From the NCBI RefSeq assembly GCF_015832195.1, contig NC_052018.1, forward strand, positions 111,509,966-111,573,965: 64,000 nucleotides of DNA. The letters are read 5' to 3'. Within the stretch, counting starts at the first letter, position 1. Each line of letters opens with the position of its first letter. The notes beneath the pieces are model-generated. The model was not told the DNA's origin and searched no databases. It saw only the letters and a list, made by a program, of their open reading frames with translations. Below are positions 1 to 9,707 of the stretch, one piece after another. A program made the position numbers and the translations under genes. The DNA comes from Motacilla alba alba (Eukaryota > Chordata > Aves > Passeriformes > Motacillidae).

Positions 1-780
1 CCAATTCCACCGGCAGCTCGCTGCTCGCCGCAGACAAAGGTATTTTGCGAATCTAACTTCCAGCTCACCGACCCTCCGCAGCAAGAAGACACAAAACCGA
101 GCCGTGCTCCCCTCGCAACTGGCTTAGCGAGGAGCTCTACATAATCATTACTCAATTATAATGTTTTCCCGCGGCCTGATTCCTTTCTGACGCTGTCACT
201 ATTATTTAGCAGGGGAAGGTAACCCGCTGCTTCGACACCAGACAGTTAAAAGTGGCACTGAACAAAAATAGACTTTGCTAAAAGTCTGTACGGACTGGGC
301 TGATTTACAATCAAAACCAGGAAATGAAGTGGTAATTCAGAGGTTGCTGATTACACCTCCACATTTCACCTAATTAATTTTATAGGAGGCAAAGTTCTTG
401 AAAATAACAAGATGATCAAATGTACAGATATAAAACCCGTAACCTCAACATTTTCTATGCTCTTAACGTAAATTATTGCTAATTAACAAGAATTATATAC
501 TAATGTATGAAATACGGCTGGCACTGTGTTCGCTGCAAAACATTTGGCTCCTGATGGAGGCAGAGCCAGCAAAAAAATATGTTTTTTATTATTACTGCTA
601 CTTTTAGAACATAATATAAAATACCGGGATTACAAAGAAAACACCGGAATACATTTCACCTGGTCTCGCCTCCGATTTGCAGGATGCATCTTTTAATTCT
701 GGGGCAATCAAAATTCCCTGCCTGGGTCCCTAATCATCCGTCTCTATTTTTCATGCAAATTGCCCTTCCACCAACATGTC
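1..780. other. AT-rich non-coding flank of the CpG island
   Basis: No exon or repeat is recognised here. The stretch is AT-rich with many TAAT/ATTA cores and a few CpGs, a texture often seen in conserved vertebrate non-coding DNA beside developmental CpG islands. An octamer-type POU site ATGCAAAT lies at 753-760, just before the GC content rises. Conservation itself cannot be seen from one sequence. Confidence 0.5.
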
Positions 781-1220
781 TTTTCAGCTTTCCCCCCTTC
801 GCCCTCCTACTCCCCCCTTTTTCCCCCTGTTCCCAGCCACCAAAACAACCGCACCGGCAAAAGAGGGATGGATTTTGGAGTGCCGGGAGAAAGGAGGTAC
901 TGGGGGTGATGGGGCGGGAGTGGGGGGTGCCACAGTACGGTGAGGAGAAATGCCCGCGGGGCAATGCGGATGCGCTGCCGGGGCATTTTCCCGCACCGTA
1001 CCGTGGGAAGGATGGAGAAGGGTTGTTTAATCCCAAGTTTGTGCCTTCGGATCGTGCGGCGCGAGGAAAGGGAGACTTGGGGGTACAATGGGAACCGCCA
1101 ACACGTTATGGGGAGGGAGGGGAAACCCGGGGAGGGGGAAGGCGAGCATCCCCCGCTGCCTCCCGGAGCAAGCAAACTCCGCGCAAAATTAAGAACAAAG
1201 AAGAAGAGGGAGGGGGGCGT

Positions 1221-1239
1221 GGGGGGGGGGGGGGGGGGG
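1221..1239 (+). repeat. G19 homopolymer
   Basis: Nineteen G in a row within a longer G-rich stretch (about 1201-1255). It could form a G-quadruplex on the plus strand. Length is probably polymorphic or uncertain in the assembly. Confidence 0.95.
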
Positions 1240-1814
1240 TGGAGGGGAGGGAGCTGGGCGCCCTCCCCCTCCCGCCGGCCGGGAGGCAGCGGAGGAGCCG
1301 GCCAGGTTCAAGTTCGCGGGGCTGCCCGCTTGTTTGATCTCGCTGTGCCTCCTAGCGACCGAAGCGGGCACGGATCCCGCCCGCCGCCTCCGCCGCCCCG
1401 GCCCCGGCCCCGCCGCCGCATCCCCGGCGCGCCGCTCCCCCGGCCCGGCCTCCCTTTCCCCCCTCCCCAGCCCCCGGCCCACCCACACCCCCCTCCCCAG
1501 CGCCGGGGCGGCTCTCGCCGGAGGGACCCCCCGGGCCCGTCCCGGCCGCCGCTCCCGCCCCGCACGTGTGCGCACTCCGCGCCGGCCCGCGGCTTCCTCG
1601 GCCAGAAGCAGCCGCGGGCATCCCGCCCGTCGCCGCTGCCCCGGCGGCCGAGCCCGAGCCCCCCCACGCCCTCCGCCGGTCCCGCCGCGATCCTCGCTGC
1701 CCGCACGCCACTTCCACGGCGGCCCGGGAAAAGCACCCCCGTACCCCATTTCCGAGGGGGGCCCCCATGCCCGTATGCCAGTGATGCTGCACCCCATCCC
1801 TGGCCGGGCAATGG

Positions 1815-1838
1815 AAAAAAAAAAAAAAAAAAAAAAAA
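1815..1838 (+). repeat. A24 homopolymer
   Basis: Twenty-four A inside the CpG island, followed by a short A-rich tail containing AATAAA. No target-site duplication or retroposed body was seen in front of it, so a simple repeat is the safer call. Confidence 0.95.
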
Positions 1839-2552
1839 GAAATAATAAAGGCTGCCCGGAAAGTATCGGGGGAAAGAGACGGCGGGGGGAGGGGCTGAGC
1901 CCCCGACACACCCCGGGTTTTAGGGCAAACTTTGGGCAGGCAGAGCCCCCGGCCGGCCCTGCCCGCGGCGGAGCAAAAGAGGCAGCGCTGCTTCCTTCGC
2001 TCCATGTGCGAACCTGGCCGCAATGTCTGGGCGGCCGTGGGGGAAGAGAAATCGCGGCGGAAAGTTTGGGGGGCTTTGCGAAGGGCCGAGGGAGCCGGGG
2101 ATGGCTGGCAGGAAGAAACGGCCCTGGGTTTTCTGCCATCGCTGGGAGGGAACAAAACCCGCCGGGAGTAATGGGAGAGACAGAAAGGAAGAAATAAAGA
2201 AAAGGGGGGGAAAGGAGTGAGGAAAAGCATGCAGCATTTCCCCTTCCCCCAGGCTCACCCCGAGGAAAAGGGGATTTTTTTTTTCTCCCTTCCTTCCCAC
2301 CCCCCTCGCCCCAAACCTTTCCAGCTCGAGTTGCCTTTTGTTGTGCAAAGAGCGCTCCCGCTTATCTTGCATCTAGCCCTGGTGTGTGTGTGGTGGCGGC
2401 TGGAGGGAGGGACGGAGGGAGCCGGAGAGTTTTTGTTGCGAACGGTGTGGTGGGGCTCGGGGTTTGTTTTTTCTCTCCCGGGGAGAGCGGGTTTGGTTTG
2501 GGGTTGAAACGGCGGCGGCGAGAAGGGGCCGTTCGCGGGTGTGAGGCTGCGA

Positions 2553-2610
2553 GTGTGTGCGTGTGTGTGCGCGCGTGTGTGTGTGCGTGTGTGAGAGCGC
2601 GCGTGTGTGC
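2553..2610. repeat. GT/GC alternating purine-pyrimidine tract
   Basis: Positions 2553-2594 alternate purine and pyrimidine almost perfectly, mixing GT with GC steps, with a second GC/GT stretch to 2610 after a short GAGA break. CG-containing alternating tracts are the strongest natural Z-DNA formers. Confidence 0.9.
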
Positions 2611-2719
2611 TCAGCCCGGGCTCGCTCTCGCCTGTGTTTGTTGGCAGGAGGCTCCCCGCACACGCGGTGCTTGTAAACATTCAGACACGAGATTTTTCCC
2701 AATCAAAATCCACTTCCAC

Positions 2720-2736
2720 TTTTTTTTTTTTTTTTT
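2720..2736 (+). repeat. T17 homopolymer
   Basis: Seventeen T in a short AT-rich gap of the CpG island. Nothing else is seen in it. Confidence 0.95.
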
Positions 2737-3374
2737 GAAAATCTTCCAAAAAATAGTAAGCGAGCGGGAGAGCGCGAGGCGAGGGCGAGCAGGGAATCCC
2801 AGCCGGCGCGGCGCGGCTCGGCTCGGCTCCCTCGCCGCCCGGTGCCGTCCCCCCGCCCCAGCCCCAGCCGGAGCGGCGGCGGGGCGGGCGCGGGGCGAGG
2901 TCGGGGCGGCGGAGCCCCGCACGGCGCCGGCCCGGGGCGGCGGGGAGCGGCGGGACGGCCACCCCGCGCCCCGCGGCGGAAACAAAAGGGAGGCGGCCCG
3001 CAGCGGCTCGGCTGCGGCCCCCCCGGGAGGGCGCCGCGGGGCGAGGGGGCGAGCCCGCCGGCAGCCCGGGGGGCTCCGGCCGCCGGACTTTCTCCGCGCT
3101 CCGCTCGCCCGCACATCCCGCCCGCCCGGCCACTCGCCGTGTCCGGCGTGCAGCCCGCCGCTCCCGCAGGAATTTCTTCCCACTTTCGGCCGGCTGTGCC
3201 CCCGGCAGCCCTGCACCTCGCCCGCGCCTCTCCCGGTGCCGGGCGAGAGCTGCCGCTCTTGCCGCCAAAGAGCGCGGAGAGCGGGAGGCGAGAGGCGAGC
3301 GCCGAGCGGGGCAGCGGAGTGCGCGCCGGAGGGCGAGGGGCACGGGCAGAAAGAGGAGAAAAGTCATCAAGGTG

Positions 3375-3539
3375 ATTAAATTAGAGAGGGAGAAATTACC
3401 CGGAATGCTGAGAATCCCGAGCCGGCGCTGAGTTAATTTTTTCCCCGACTCGCTCACTCCCTCTCACTTTTAATTTTTTTTTTTCGCTGCTCTCGCTCGA
3501 ATTAAAAATTAAATCCGTGAAGGGGAAATTAAATAAATT
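3375..3539. promoter_or_regulatory. AT-rich cluster of TAAT cores inside the CpG island
   Basis: This 165-bp patch holds repeated AATTAA/TTAATT words at about 3375-3384, 3433-3440, 3468-3480, 3500-3514 and 3527-3539, in sharp contrast to the GC-rich sequence on both sides. TAAT is the core bound by many homeodomain proteins, so a homeodomain-regulated or nucleosome-excluding element is possible. That is inference from motif density only. Confidence 0.4.
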
Positions 3540-3789
3540 GCTCTCCGGGTTACTTACGTGAAAATTCCCGTTTGCTTAAGTGCTGGGGTTTGCCTTGCTT
3601 GCGGCGCGACATGGTGGGTTGGTGGCTTCGGTGGCTTGTGAGTCGCTCGGTTCACATCGGGAGAGACGGGTTAGAGAGGAAGGAGACTCCAGAGAAAATA
3701 TCTTCATCAATGTCTTTTGACATCCAAAATAAATTAGAAATAATACAAAGATGGCGCAGGGAAGATGAATTGTGGGATAGCAGTCATGG

Positions 3790-3790
<1 letters not shown>

Positions 3791-3837
<47 letters not shown>

Positions 3838-3908
3838 TGCAAGGAAAAAAAAAGAGAGAGGGAGAGGGAGAGAGAGAGAGAGGGAGAGAGAGAAGGAGAG
3901 AGAGAGAT
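3791..3908. repeat. T46 tract followed by GA-rich purine tract
   Basis: Forty-six T (3791-3836) are followed after five bases by an A-run and a long (GA)n-type purine stretch to about 3908. The neighbouring pyrimidine and purine tracts can form unusual structures and are prone to slippage. The tract lies about 30 bp upstream of the CRE inverted repeat. Confidence 0.95.
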
Positions 3909-3941
3909 GAAAAAAATGGCAAAAGCCCCCCTGAGCTGCAA

Positions 3942-3978
3942 GTTCAAGTGCGGACGTGACGTCCCTGCGAACTTGAAC
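3942..3978. promoter_or_regulatory. Inverted repeat containing a CRE (TGACGTCC)
   Basis: Arms GTTCAAGT (3942-3949) and ACTTGAAC (3971-3978) are exact reverse complements. Inside them GGACGT (3952-3957) and ACGTCC (3959-3964) form a second exact pair around one G. The centre carries TGACGTCC (3957-3964), one mismatch from the cAMP-response element TGACGTCA. With the CCAAT boxes about 100 bp downstream, this looks like a proximal promoter. Confidence 0.6.
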
Positions 3979-4061
3979 GTCAGGAGCCTGGATGGACAGA
4001 GACATACAAAACATGGGCAGGGCAAGCCGGGGAGAGGGGAGGAGGGAAGGCGAAGGCAACA

Positions 4062-4115
4062 CCAATGGACACTCATCAGGGGCTGGACATGAAAAAGAGA
4101 GCAGGACAAGCCAAT
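4062..4115 (+). promoter_or_regulatory. Duplicated CCAAT boxes with GC boxes downstream
   Basis: CCAATGGACA occurs at 4111, and the near-identical CCAATGGACA at 4062, 49 bp apart; the bases after each copy (AC/GTSATC then AGGGG) are also alike, so the block seems duplicated. CCAAT boxes (NF-Y) usually lie 60-100 bp upstream of a start site. GC-box-like GGGGCGG words follow from about 4200, which would put a plus-strand start near 4180-4300. No TATA box is seen. Confidence 0.5.
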
Positions 4116-5427
4116 GGACAGTGATCGCAGGGGGGAGAGGGGAGGGGGCGCGGCGGGGGGGGGTGCACCGGCCGCCCGGCGCACGCTGCCGAATGGAGCC
4201 GAGGGGCCGGGGGCGGAGGGGGCGGCGGCCGGAGCGCCGAGTGGCCGCCGAGGAGCGGGAGCGAGAGGGGACCCCGGAGAGGGGCGAGGGGGGGAAAATT
4301 AAACACGCACACGGGGAGAGAGAAGGGAGGAAAAGGAGCGGGAGAAAGCGAGCAGGCAGGCAGGCAGCGGCAGCTCTCGCACGCACACCCCCGCTGGAAA
4401 AGCAAACACATCGGTGAAGCCAGAGCCGGGCAGAGCGGGCTGCGGGGCAGGCTGGCCGCGGGCTGTGCCGAGGAGGTGGGGGAGCTGGGGGAAGCCAGGT
4501 AGGACCGGAGACCACCCAAAAAGCAAGGAGGGGGGGCATCCGGCTCCCGGCTTCCCCGCTCGCCCCCCCCCCCCATCCTCCTCGAAGCCGCCGAGTCCCC
4601 TCCTCCCGGGAGCTGCGGCCCGTCCCCGGGGGACGGCGGCGGCGGCGGCCCCGCGGGGAGCTGGGGGGCGGCGGGGGCTCGGGCCGGGCCGCGGGAAACT
4701 TCGGCGGCGAGCGGCGGCCCTCGCCCCGGGGCGGGCGGGGGAGCGGCGAGCGGAGTTTGGCGGGCGAGGAAGCGGCGGGCAGGGGAGGAGAAGCCGCAGG
4801 AGCCGGGCGCGGGGGGGGAGCCGAGGGCGGCGGGACCTCGCGGCTTTCCCCGCGGGCTGCTCGCTCCCGCCAGCCCCGGAGCCCCCCTTCGTCCCCCGGC
4901 GGCGCTCCGAGCCCTGCCCGCAGCCGCGGGCTCTGAACGAAAGCGAAACGCGGGGCTGCCGGCGGCGGGGCGGCGCGGGCAGCGGGCTGGCGACGGGGGA
5001 GGGCGGGAGAGGGGGGGAGGCGAGGCGGCGGGAGGCACCGAGAAGTGGCTGGAGTTGGGAGGATGCGGCGGCGGCAGCGGCTGCAACTTCGCCGAAAGGA
5101 GCCGGAGCGGGGCGGACGCTGCCGGCGCCGGGAGGGATCAGGTTGCGGTAGAAATAAGCTCTGGAGGCGAACGGGCGTGCGGAGCAAAGTGCGGCTGCCA
5201 AGGGAGTGCGAGGGGCGAACCGTGCCCGGGACGGCGGCGGACAGCCGGAGCGGAGCGCCGCGGGGACGAGGAGCCGCCCGCCGCCGTGAGGGAGACTCCA
5301 CCGGGCAGAGCCGCGGCCGCCCGGGGCAGCGAGGGGGCGGCGGGGGCCGGGGCTCGGCGGGGACCTGTTGGCGGAGCCAGCCCGAGCGGAGCTGTCAGGG
5401 GCCGGGGCCGGGCCGCTCCGCCGCGGG

Positions 5428-5593
5428 ATGGTTTCAGCTTCCCGCCAGCCGCCCCCCGGCTCCGCCCGCCGCCGCTCGGCCCCCCCTCGGCCCCCGCTCC
5501 CCTCCTTTCTCCGCCGGCACGGGGATGCGCCCCGCGGCTGCCGGGAAGGGAGCGGGAGCGGATGCGGGACGTGGCGGAGGGAGCCGGGCGCAG
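5428..5593 (+). CDS. Candidate first coding exon at the CpG island edge (tentative)
   Basis: An ATG at 5428 in an acceptable context (G at -3 and +4) opens a frame of 55 codons plus one base, ending at a donor GCAG|gtgaca. The peptide is low in complexity and rich in Arg, Pro, Gly and Ser (begins MVSASRQPPPGS). The end phase (one leftover base) fits the start phase of the exon at 9640, joining as Gly then YEFGTSS. A phase match happens one time in three by chance, and GC-rich DNA is naturally open, so the call is weak. The donor may equally belong to a non-coding first exon. Confidence 0.2.
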
Positions 5594-5699
5594 GTGACAA
5601 CGGCGGCGGCTCCTGGGCTCACGCCGCTCGCAGGGCTGGCCGTGCCAGGCGTGCACATGTCCCTGCGCGAAACACGGGCGTGTGTGTCTGAACCGGAGA

Positions 5700-6990
5700 T
5701 GTAGATATATATATATATGGGGCTTGATTTATATCTAATGGCACGTATAAAGCTTTTGAAGGTGGCTGCAATGTAAAAAGTAATGACTTTATTACCCCTG
5801 AAAGGTTCTGCGGTTCGCAGTTAACACTCCTCTGAATTACAATTCATTACGCTCTCTAAAGCCAACGTGCATCAGAACACCTACCTGTGCTTATTCCCAA
5901 TCACGGGCATCGTTCATTGATTTTCTTTTTTAAAAATCATAGCAAATTAAGCGCTTGGTGACAACTAAATCTGTTTCATTATCGTGCCGTGTTTGAGATT
6001 CCAGAGGTGACTTCCCAGATCGCATCTCAAAACCTACAGTCAGGAGCTAATTTTACAGATGCTTTCATGAATGGCAGCGAGGATGTTCTTACCATCAGCA
6101 TGCCCTTAATTCCAGCACCGTAAAAATGCCTCGATTTAAATGGAAACTCGCTGCCTTAAAAATTATATTTCATCCTGGCTGGATAATTATTAATATTAGC
6201 ATTTGATCGCAAAAGTGCTGGCTCCCCCTCGTTCCTGTACCCCCCCACCCCACCCCACAGCGCTTCGCATTGTCATGTGATTGGAGGGAGATAACAAACC
6301 TCAAGAAAGAAAAGGAGTGAGAAGACATTTTTAACACGGCATGACCGCAGATTAATAATGCAGGTGGGTTTTTATTTCATTGTATTTTTAGGGGAAGGGA
6401 ACGAGGCTGTTTAACGAGCAGTCGTGGACACCAAGTGACTGTATTTACAATCCTTGATGTGGCTTTCGGTGGGTAATAAATTATGACAATATTAAAATTA
6501 TTTTCTGGCAGTCCAGTTAACTGCGCTGGGGACTGTAAAGCCCCTACTGATTCCATTTATGCCTTGTAATTGCGGTCCACGGTCTCGCTCTAAACCTTTT
6601 GGTGTATATTGTGTGTAAACTTTTAGCTAATAGACTTTTTTTTTTTTGAATGGAGGGACTTTTCTCGGTACTTCCTGCCGTATACATTTTGTCTCTGATC
6701 TCTGCATTTAATGGCCAAGTCCTGGTTTATGCTTTATAATGTGTTGACAAGTTTTCTAACAGACTTTCTGAAATAATGCACATATATTCACGTCGGGTAG
6801 AAACTCCACAGTATTTTTAGAGTCGAGTAGATCTATATCCTAATGCACTGAGAGGGAGTGTAAATCATAGAGGATTTCATAGCCCTTTCAGTAGTTTTCT
6901 GTATGAAGTATGAGCAGCGTGGCCTCCAGACGTAACCTTTTAGAAAAAAAGACAGTGCTTTTATTTTATGGTGTAAAGTGCTTTTAGCTT
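5700..6990. other. AT-rich non-coding block, probable conserved regulatory DNA
   Basis: No exon is recognised. A (TA)n run lies at 5703-5718. The rest has unusually few simple repeats, many TAAT/ATTA cores and scattered CpGs kept in AT-rich context (for example around 5800-6200 and 6280-6600). This pattern is typical of vertebrate conserved non-coding elements downstream of a developmental promoter. An intron 1 enhancer block is one reading. Confidence 0.45.
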
Positions 6991-6999
6991 CAGGGCTCT

Positions 7000-7260
7000 G
7001 AACGTGAACGTGGTCAACAAACAGCTCTTGCCAGGGAGTTTGCTACAGCCTCAGCCGGGCGCTCTGGGGGGGGATGCGGGCCGCCCCCGGCCGCAGAGCC
7101 CCCCCCGAGACACGGCACCCCCGCCGGGTCCCCCGCCAGCGTCCTGGGCTCGGACACCCCGCGGGAAGGGGGCTCGGATGGCCCCGGCGCTGCCGGAGAG
7201 GCCGGTGATGGCAGCGGGGTCAGCCCCGGCGCGGCCAGGGGCAGGGGGCTGAGCTGCCTC
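7000..7260. promoter_or_regulatory. Small CpG/GC-rich patch
   Basis: A short GC-rich stretch with clustered CpGs after 1.3 kb of AT-rich DNA. Open frames on both strands are Pro/Arg/Gly-rich and look like composition effects. It may be a secondary island or a GC-rich spacer. Confidence 0.5.
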
Positions 7261-9130
7261 GGCAGAGACAGGGCCAGAGGGCACAGCTGGGGCTGCGAGC
7301 TGCGGAGCGAGGGCGATGCACCCCATCGCTGCACCCCGCAGGCTGCACCTCCTGCATCTCTGCTTCCACCCTCCCAGCACCCCCGTGGCACGCCGAGCAT
7401 CCCCAGCCCCGTCTGCACCTCCTGCGCGCTCTTCCCTTGCTGGGTTGTGCTAACAAACCCGCTGCAAGTGGCAGGAGAACACGGAGAGAAATGCCCAAAT
7501 GCTGGCTGCTAACACCTAGAAACCCTGGCAGATCGGAAGGGCAGGTGAGAACAAACCCAGGCCAGCACGGAAGGTGACCCAGTGATCGTGTTCTGTGCAC
7601 TGACACAAACTCGTGTCACCTCCTGCCCCTCCGCAGCCCTTCTTTGCCCAAGCTCAGGGCACGCCTCGCAGTCGTGCTGCAGCGTTTGGAGCTGCTGTCA
7701 CCCTGGCCATGTTACCAGCTGCTCCCTGGCTACGGACTCCTAGCCCCAGCGCGAAGTCAGCTGGAGAAAATGCGGCCCTACACCTCAGTAAATTCTGAGG
7801 TACACGCTGAAATCAGAGCCACGGTGGGTTTCAGGCTGCCTCCAAGGGGAAGCTAACCTGAGAGAAGGGTCCGTCTCATTAGCTGAGTGCCCATCCCGCC
7901 TCAGGCTGTCCCACCGGAACCAGAGCCCTGAGACACCAGCTCATGCCCTGGAGCAGCTGAGAGCAGAGGTGGGCACCCATCCCTGTCCCACAGCAATGGC
8001 AGCAACCTGCAGCAGCAGGACAGAGTGCCCAGGTGAGAACATTCATGCTGTAAGAATCAGTCTAAGATTTAAATCTGCCAAAATCTATCCGTCCCTTTCC
8101 TCATACCTCAGCTCTCTGCCTGAGAAACAGCTTGGTCCTCCCTACATTCAAGCACCTGAGATTCCTAGAGGTTGCTGTAGAAAGGGACACAAAACAACAT
8201 TGAGAAGCGTGGCCTTCCTCCGTCTCACAGGCAGGCACCCAGGGCTGGGACCTGCAGGTGCAAAGGAGCGTGGCACAGTTCATGCCACGTACTGCTGTCC
8301 CTGCCTATCTGCTCCTTTAGTGACAGACTTGGCAGTGGGTGAGTTCAGCAACTTTGGTGGGCAAATGTTCCTGCTTCGGAGCTCCAGCTGTCACTCACTC
8401 AGAGCAGGAATCTCACTTGCCAACAGTACAGAACATTAGGACCAAACACAAATCCCCAAACTCTGCCAGTTCCCCGGAGCCGGGCTGCATTATATAACGG
8501 CAGATCGCGCTGTGGGTGCTTTCCCACACGGTCTTGATAGCCTCAATCAGGCGGAGGCACCGTGGGTGGAACTCTTATCGCACCAGGCTGACTCCCGTGA
8601 ATGAGCAGAGCACTTGCACGTTCTAGAAATAGTCCGTGCATTAGTATTCCCGCAGGAGAAACTTGGGCGCACTGCTTTGCCTTTTCTCCTTTTTCTTTCT
8701 TTTTTTTTTTTTTCTTTCCCCTTTTTAATAAAGGCTCAAAATAAACTGTGATTTTGCAAGCTCTTACTAGCAGGCACAGCACACACAGCAGCGAGTCCGT
8801 GCAGGATCACAGACATCTGAGCGCCAGGTGACAGAAAGATTTCGTTATCGGCTCGCCCTAGGCAGGACCTGGAATAAAACCCTGAACTTGGGGAGACTTT
8901 TTTTTCCATGGGTTATTCAGCGAGGCCTGGGATTTCAGCCTGCCCCTGCTTGCACAGCACCTAGCATGACGGAGCCCTGAACCTTGACTGCGCTTTCTGG
9001 GGATCACTGTAAAATAAATGGCACAAAGTGCTCGGGGAACAGACTTCGAAGTGGCAAAAACCTTCCCTTGAAGCACACGAAGAGTTTTGCTTGCGTGTGG
9101 GCAGGCAGAGGAAGGCATTACTCAAAATCT
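7261..9130. other. Non-coding stretch, nothing specific recognised
   Basis: Mixed-composition DNA with no supported exon. A T-rich pyrimidine tract lies at about 8688-8725. No mobile-element remnant could be named. Confidence 0.5.
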
Positions 9131-9639
9131 CATTTTTAATCAAAAATGTTTGATTTCAGCCAAACTGGGTTTCGTTTGCACTGCTTTACTTAGTTGTCAT
9201 ATTGTAGGTTTAATATTTATACATCTTTTTATAAGTAAACACGTGACCCGCCCCTGAGCGTTTCTATGCTACATTTCAAGCCCACGTGATTTAAACTATG
9301 TGCATTTAAAACCTCCCAGAACCTGACCTATAATGCAAATCCATACAGTCTTAATTATTGCAGCACCAGCAGCCACGGCACGAGTGAGGTAGCTGAGCTT
9401 TTGTTACTGAAGAGGCACAGTAGTTATGGTCTGTCAGTGCTCCTGTTACAATCCCCATCTTGAAGAGGTTATAACTTGGGCTGTGTAAATTTGATTGAGC
9501 TGAAACTTGGGACTCCAACTGTCAGTCCATATAGGGAATTATCTCATGAATAATTGGCTAACCCGTTGCTTGATTCACAGACTTTCATAAAATGATTTTT
9601 TAATGGGTTTTAATGTTTTTTTCTTTTACTGACATCTAG
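9131..9639. promoter_or_regulatory. Conserved-looking block with two E-boxes and an octamer
   Basis: Two CACGTG E-boxes (9240-9245 and 9283-9288) are 43 bp apart, and an octamer ATGCAAAT lies at 9333-9340, in an AT-rich region leading into the candidate exon at 9640. CACGTG is bound by USF, MYC/MAX, MITF/TFE and CLOCK proteins. The first copy read on the minus strand is GGTCACGTG, close to a TFEB/USF-type site. Function is inferred only. Confidence 0.4.
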
Positions 9640-9707
9640 GGTATGAATTTGGTACTTCTAGCTCTTCTGAAGCTCCCTACTCAATGGAATATGTACGGAT
9701 ACCCCAG
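9640..9707 (+). CDS. Candidate internal exon, 68 nt (unidentified gene)
   Basis: A pyrimidine-rich acceptor ending in acatctag and a donor CCCCAG|gtaaat frame 68 nt. In the frame with two leading bases it reads YEFGTSSSEAPYSMEY and then VRIPQ, ending on a codon boundary; the peptide has the look of a real tyrosine/serine-rich coding exon. A second frame is also open, so coding is not proved. It could be an exon of a non-coding transcript. The block upstream looks conserved, and the start phase fits the donor after 5593. The protein family is not recognised. Confidence 0.4.

Larger units (their letters stand above)
780..5660. promoter_or_regulatory. Very large CpG island (about 4.9 kb), probable promoter region
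   Basis: Dense CpG and GC-rich sequence runs almost unbroken for nearly 5 kb, densest at 1.27-1.75, 2.77-3.35 and 4.15-5.65 kb. Islands this long usually mark promoters of developmental regulators. Inside are a CRE in an inverted repeat (3942-3978), two CCAAT boxes (4062, 4111), GC boxes from about 4200, an AT-rich TAAT patch (3375-3539) and several low-complexity tracts. Long open frames occur on both strands and in several frames at once, which is expected from stop-poor GC-rich DNA and is not evidence of coding. Possible plus-strand splice donors are CCAG|gtagga (GT at 4499) and GCAG|gtgaca (GT at 5594). The transcription direction is unproven; the CCAAT/GC-box order fits plus. Confidence 0.85.

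Noticed and set aside
1815..1845. A24 tract with AATAAA considered as a processed pseudogene tail
   Set aside because: AATAAA follows the A-run rather than preceding it, and no retroposed body or target-site duplication is visible.
684..5704. Many long open frames on both strands, up to about 500 codons
   Set aside because: They overlap in several frames, are Pro/Arg/Gly/Ala-rich and span homopolymers; this is what stop-poor CpG-island DNA gives by chance.
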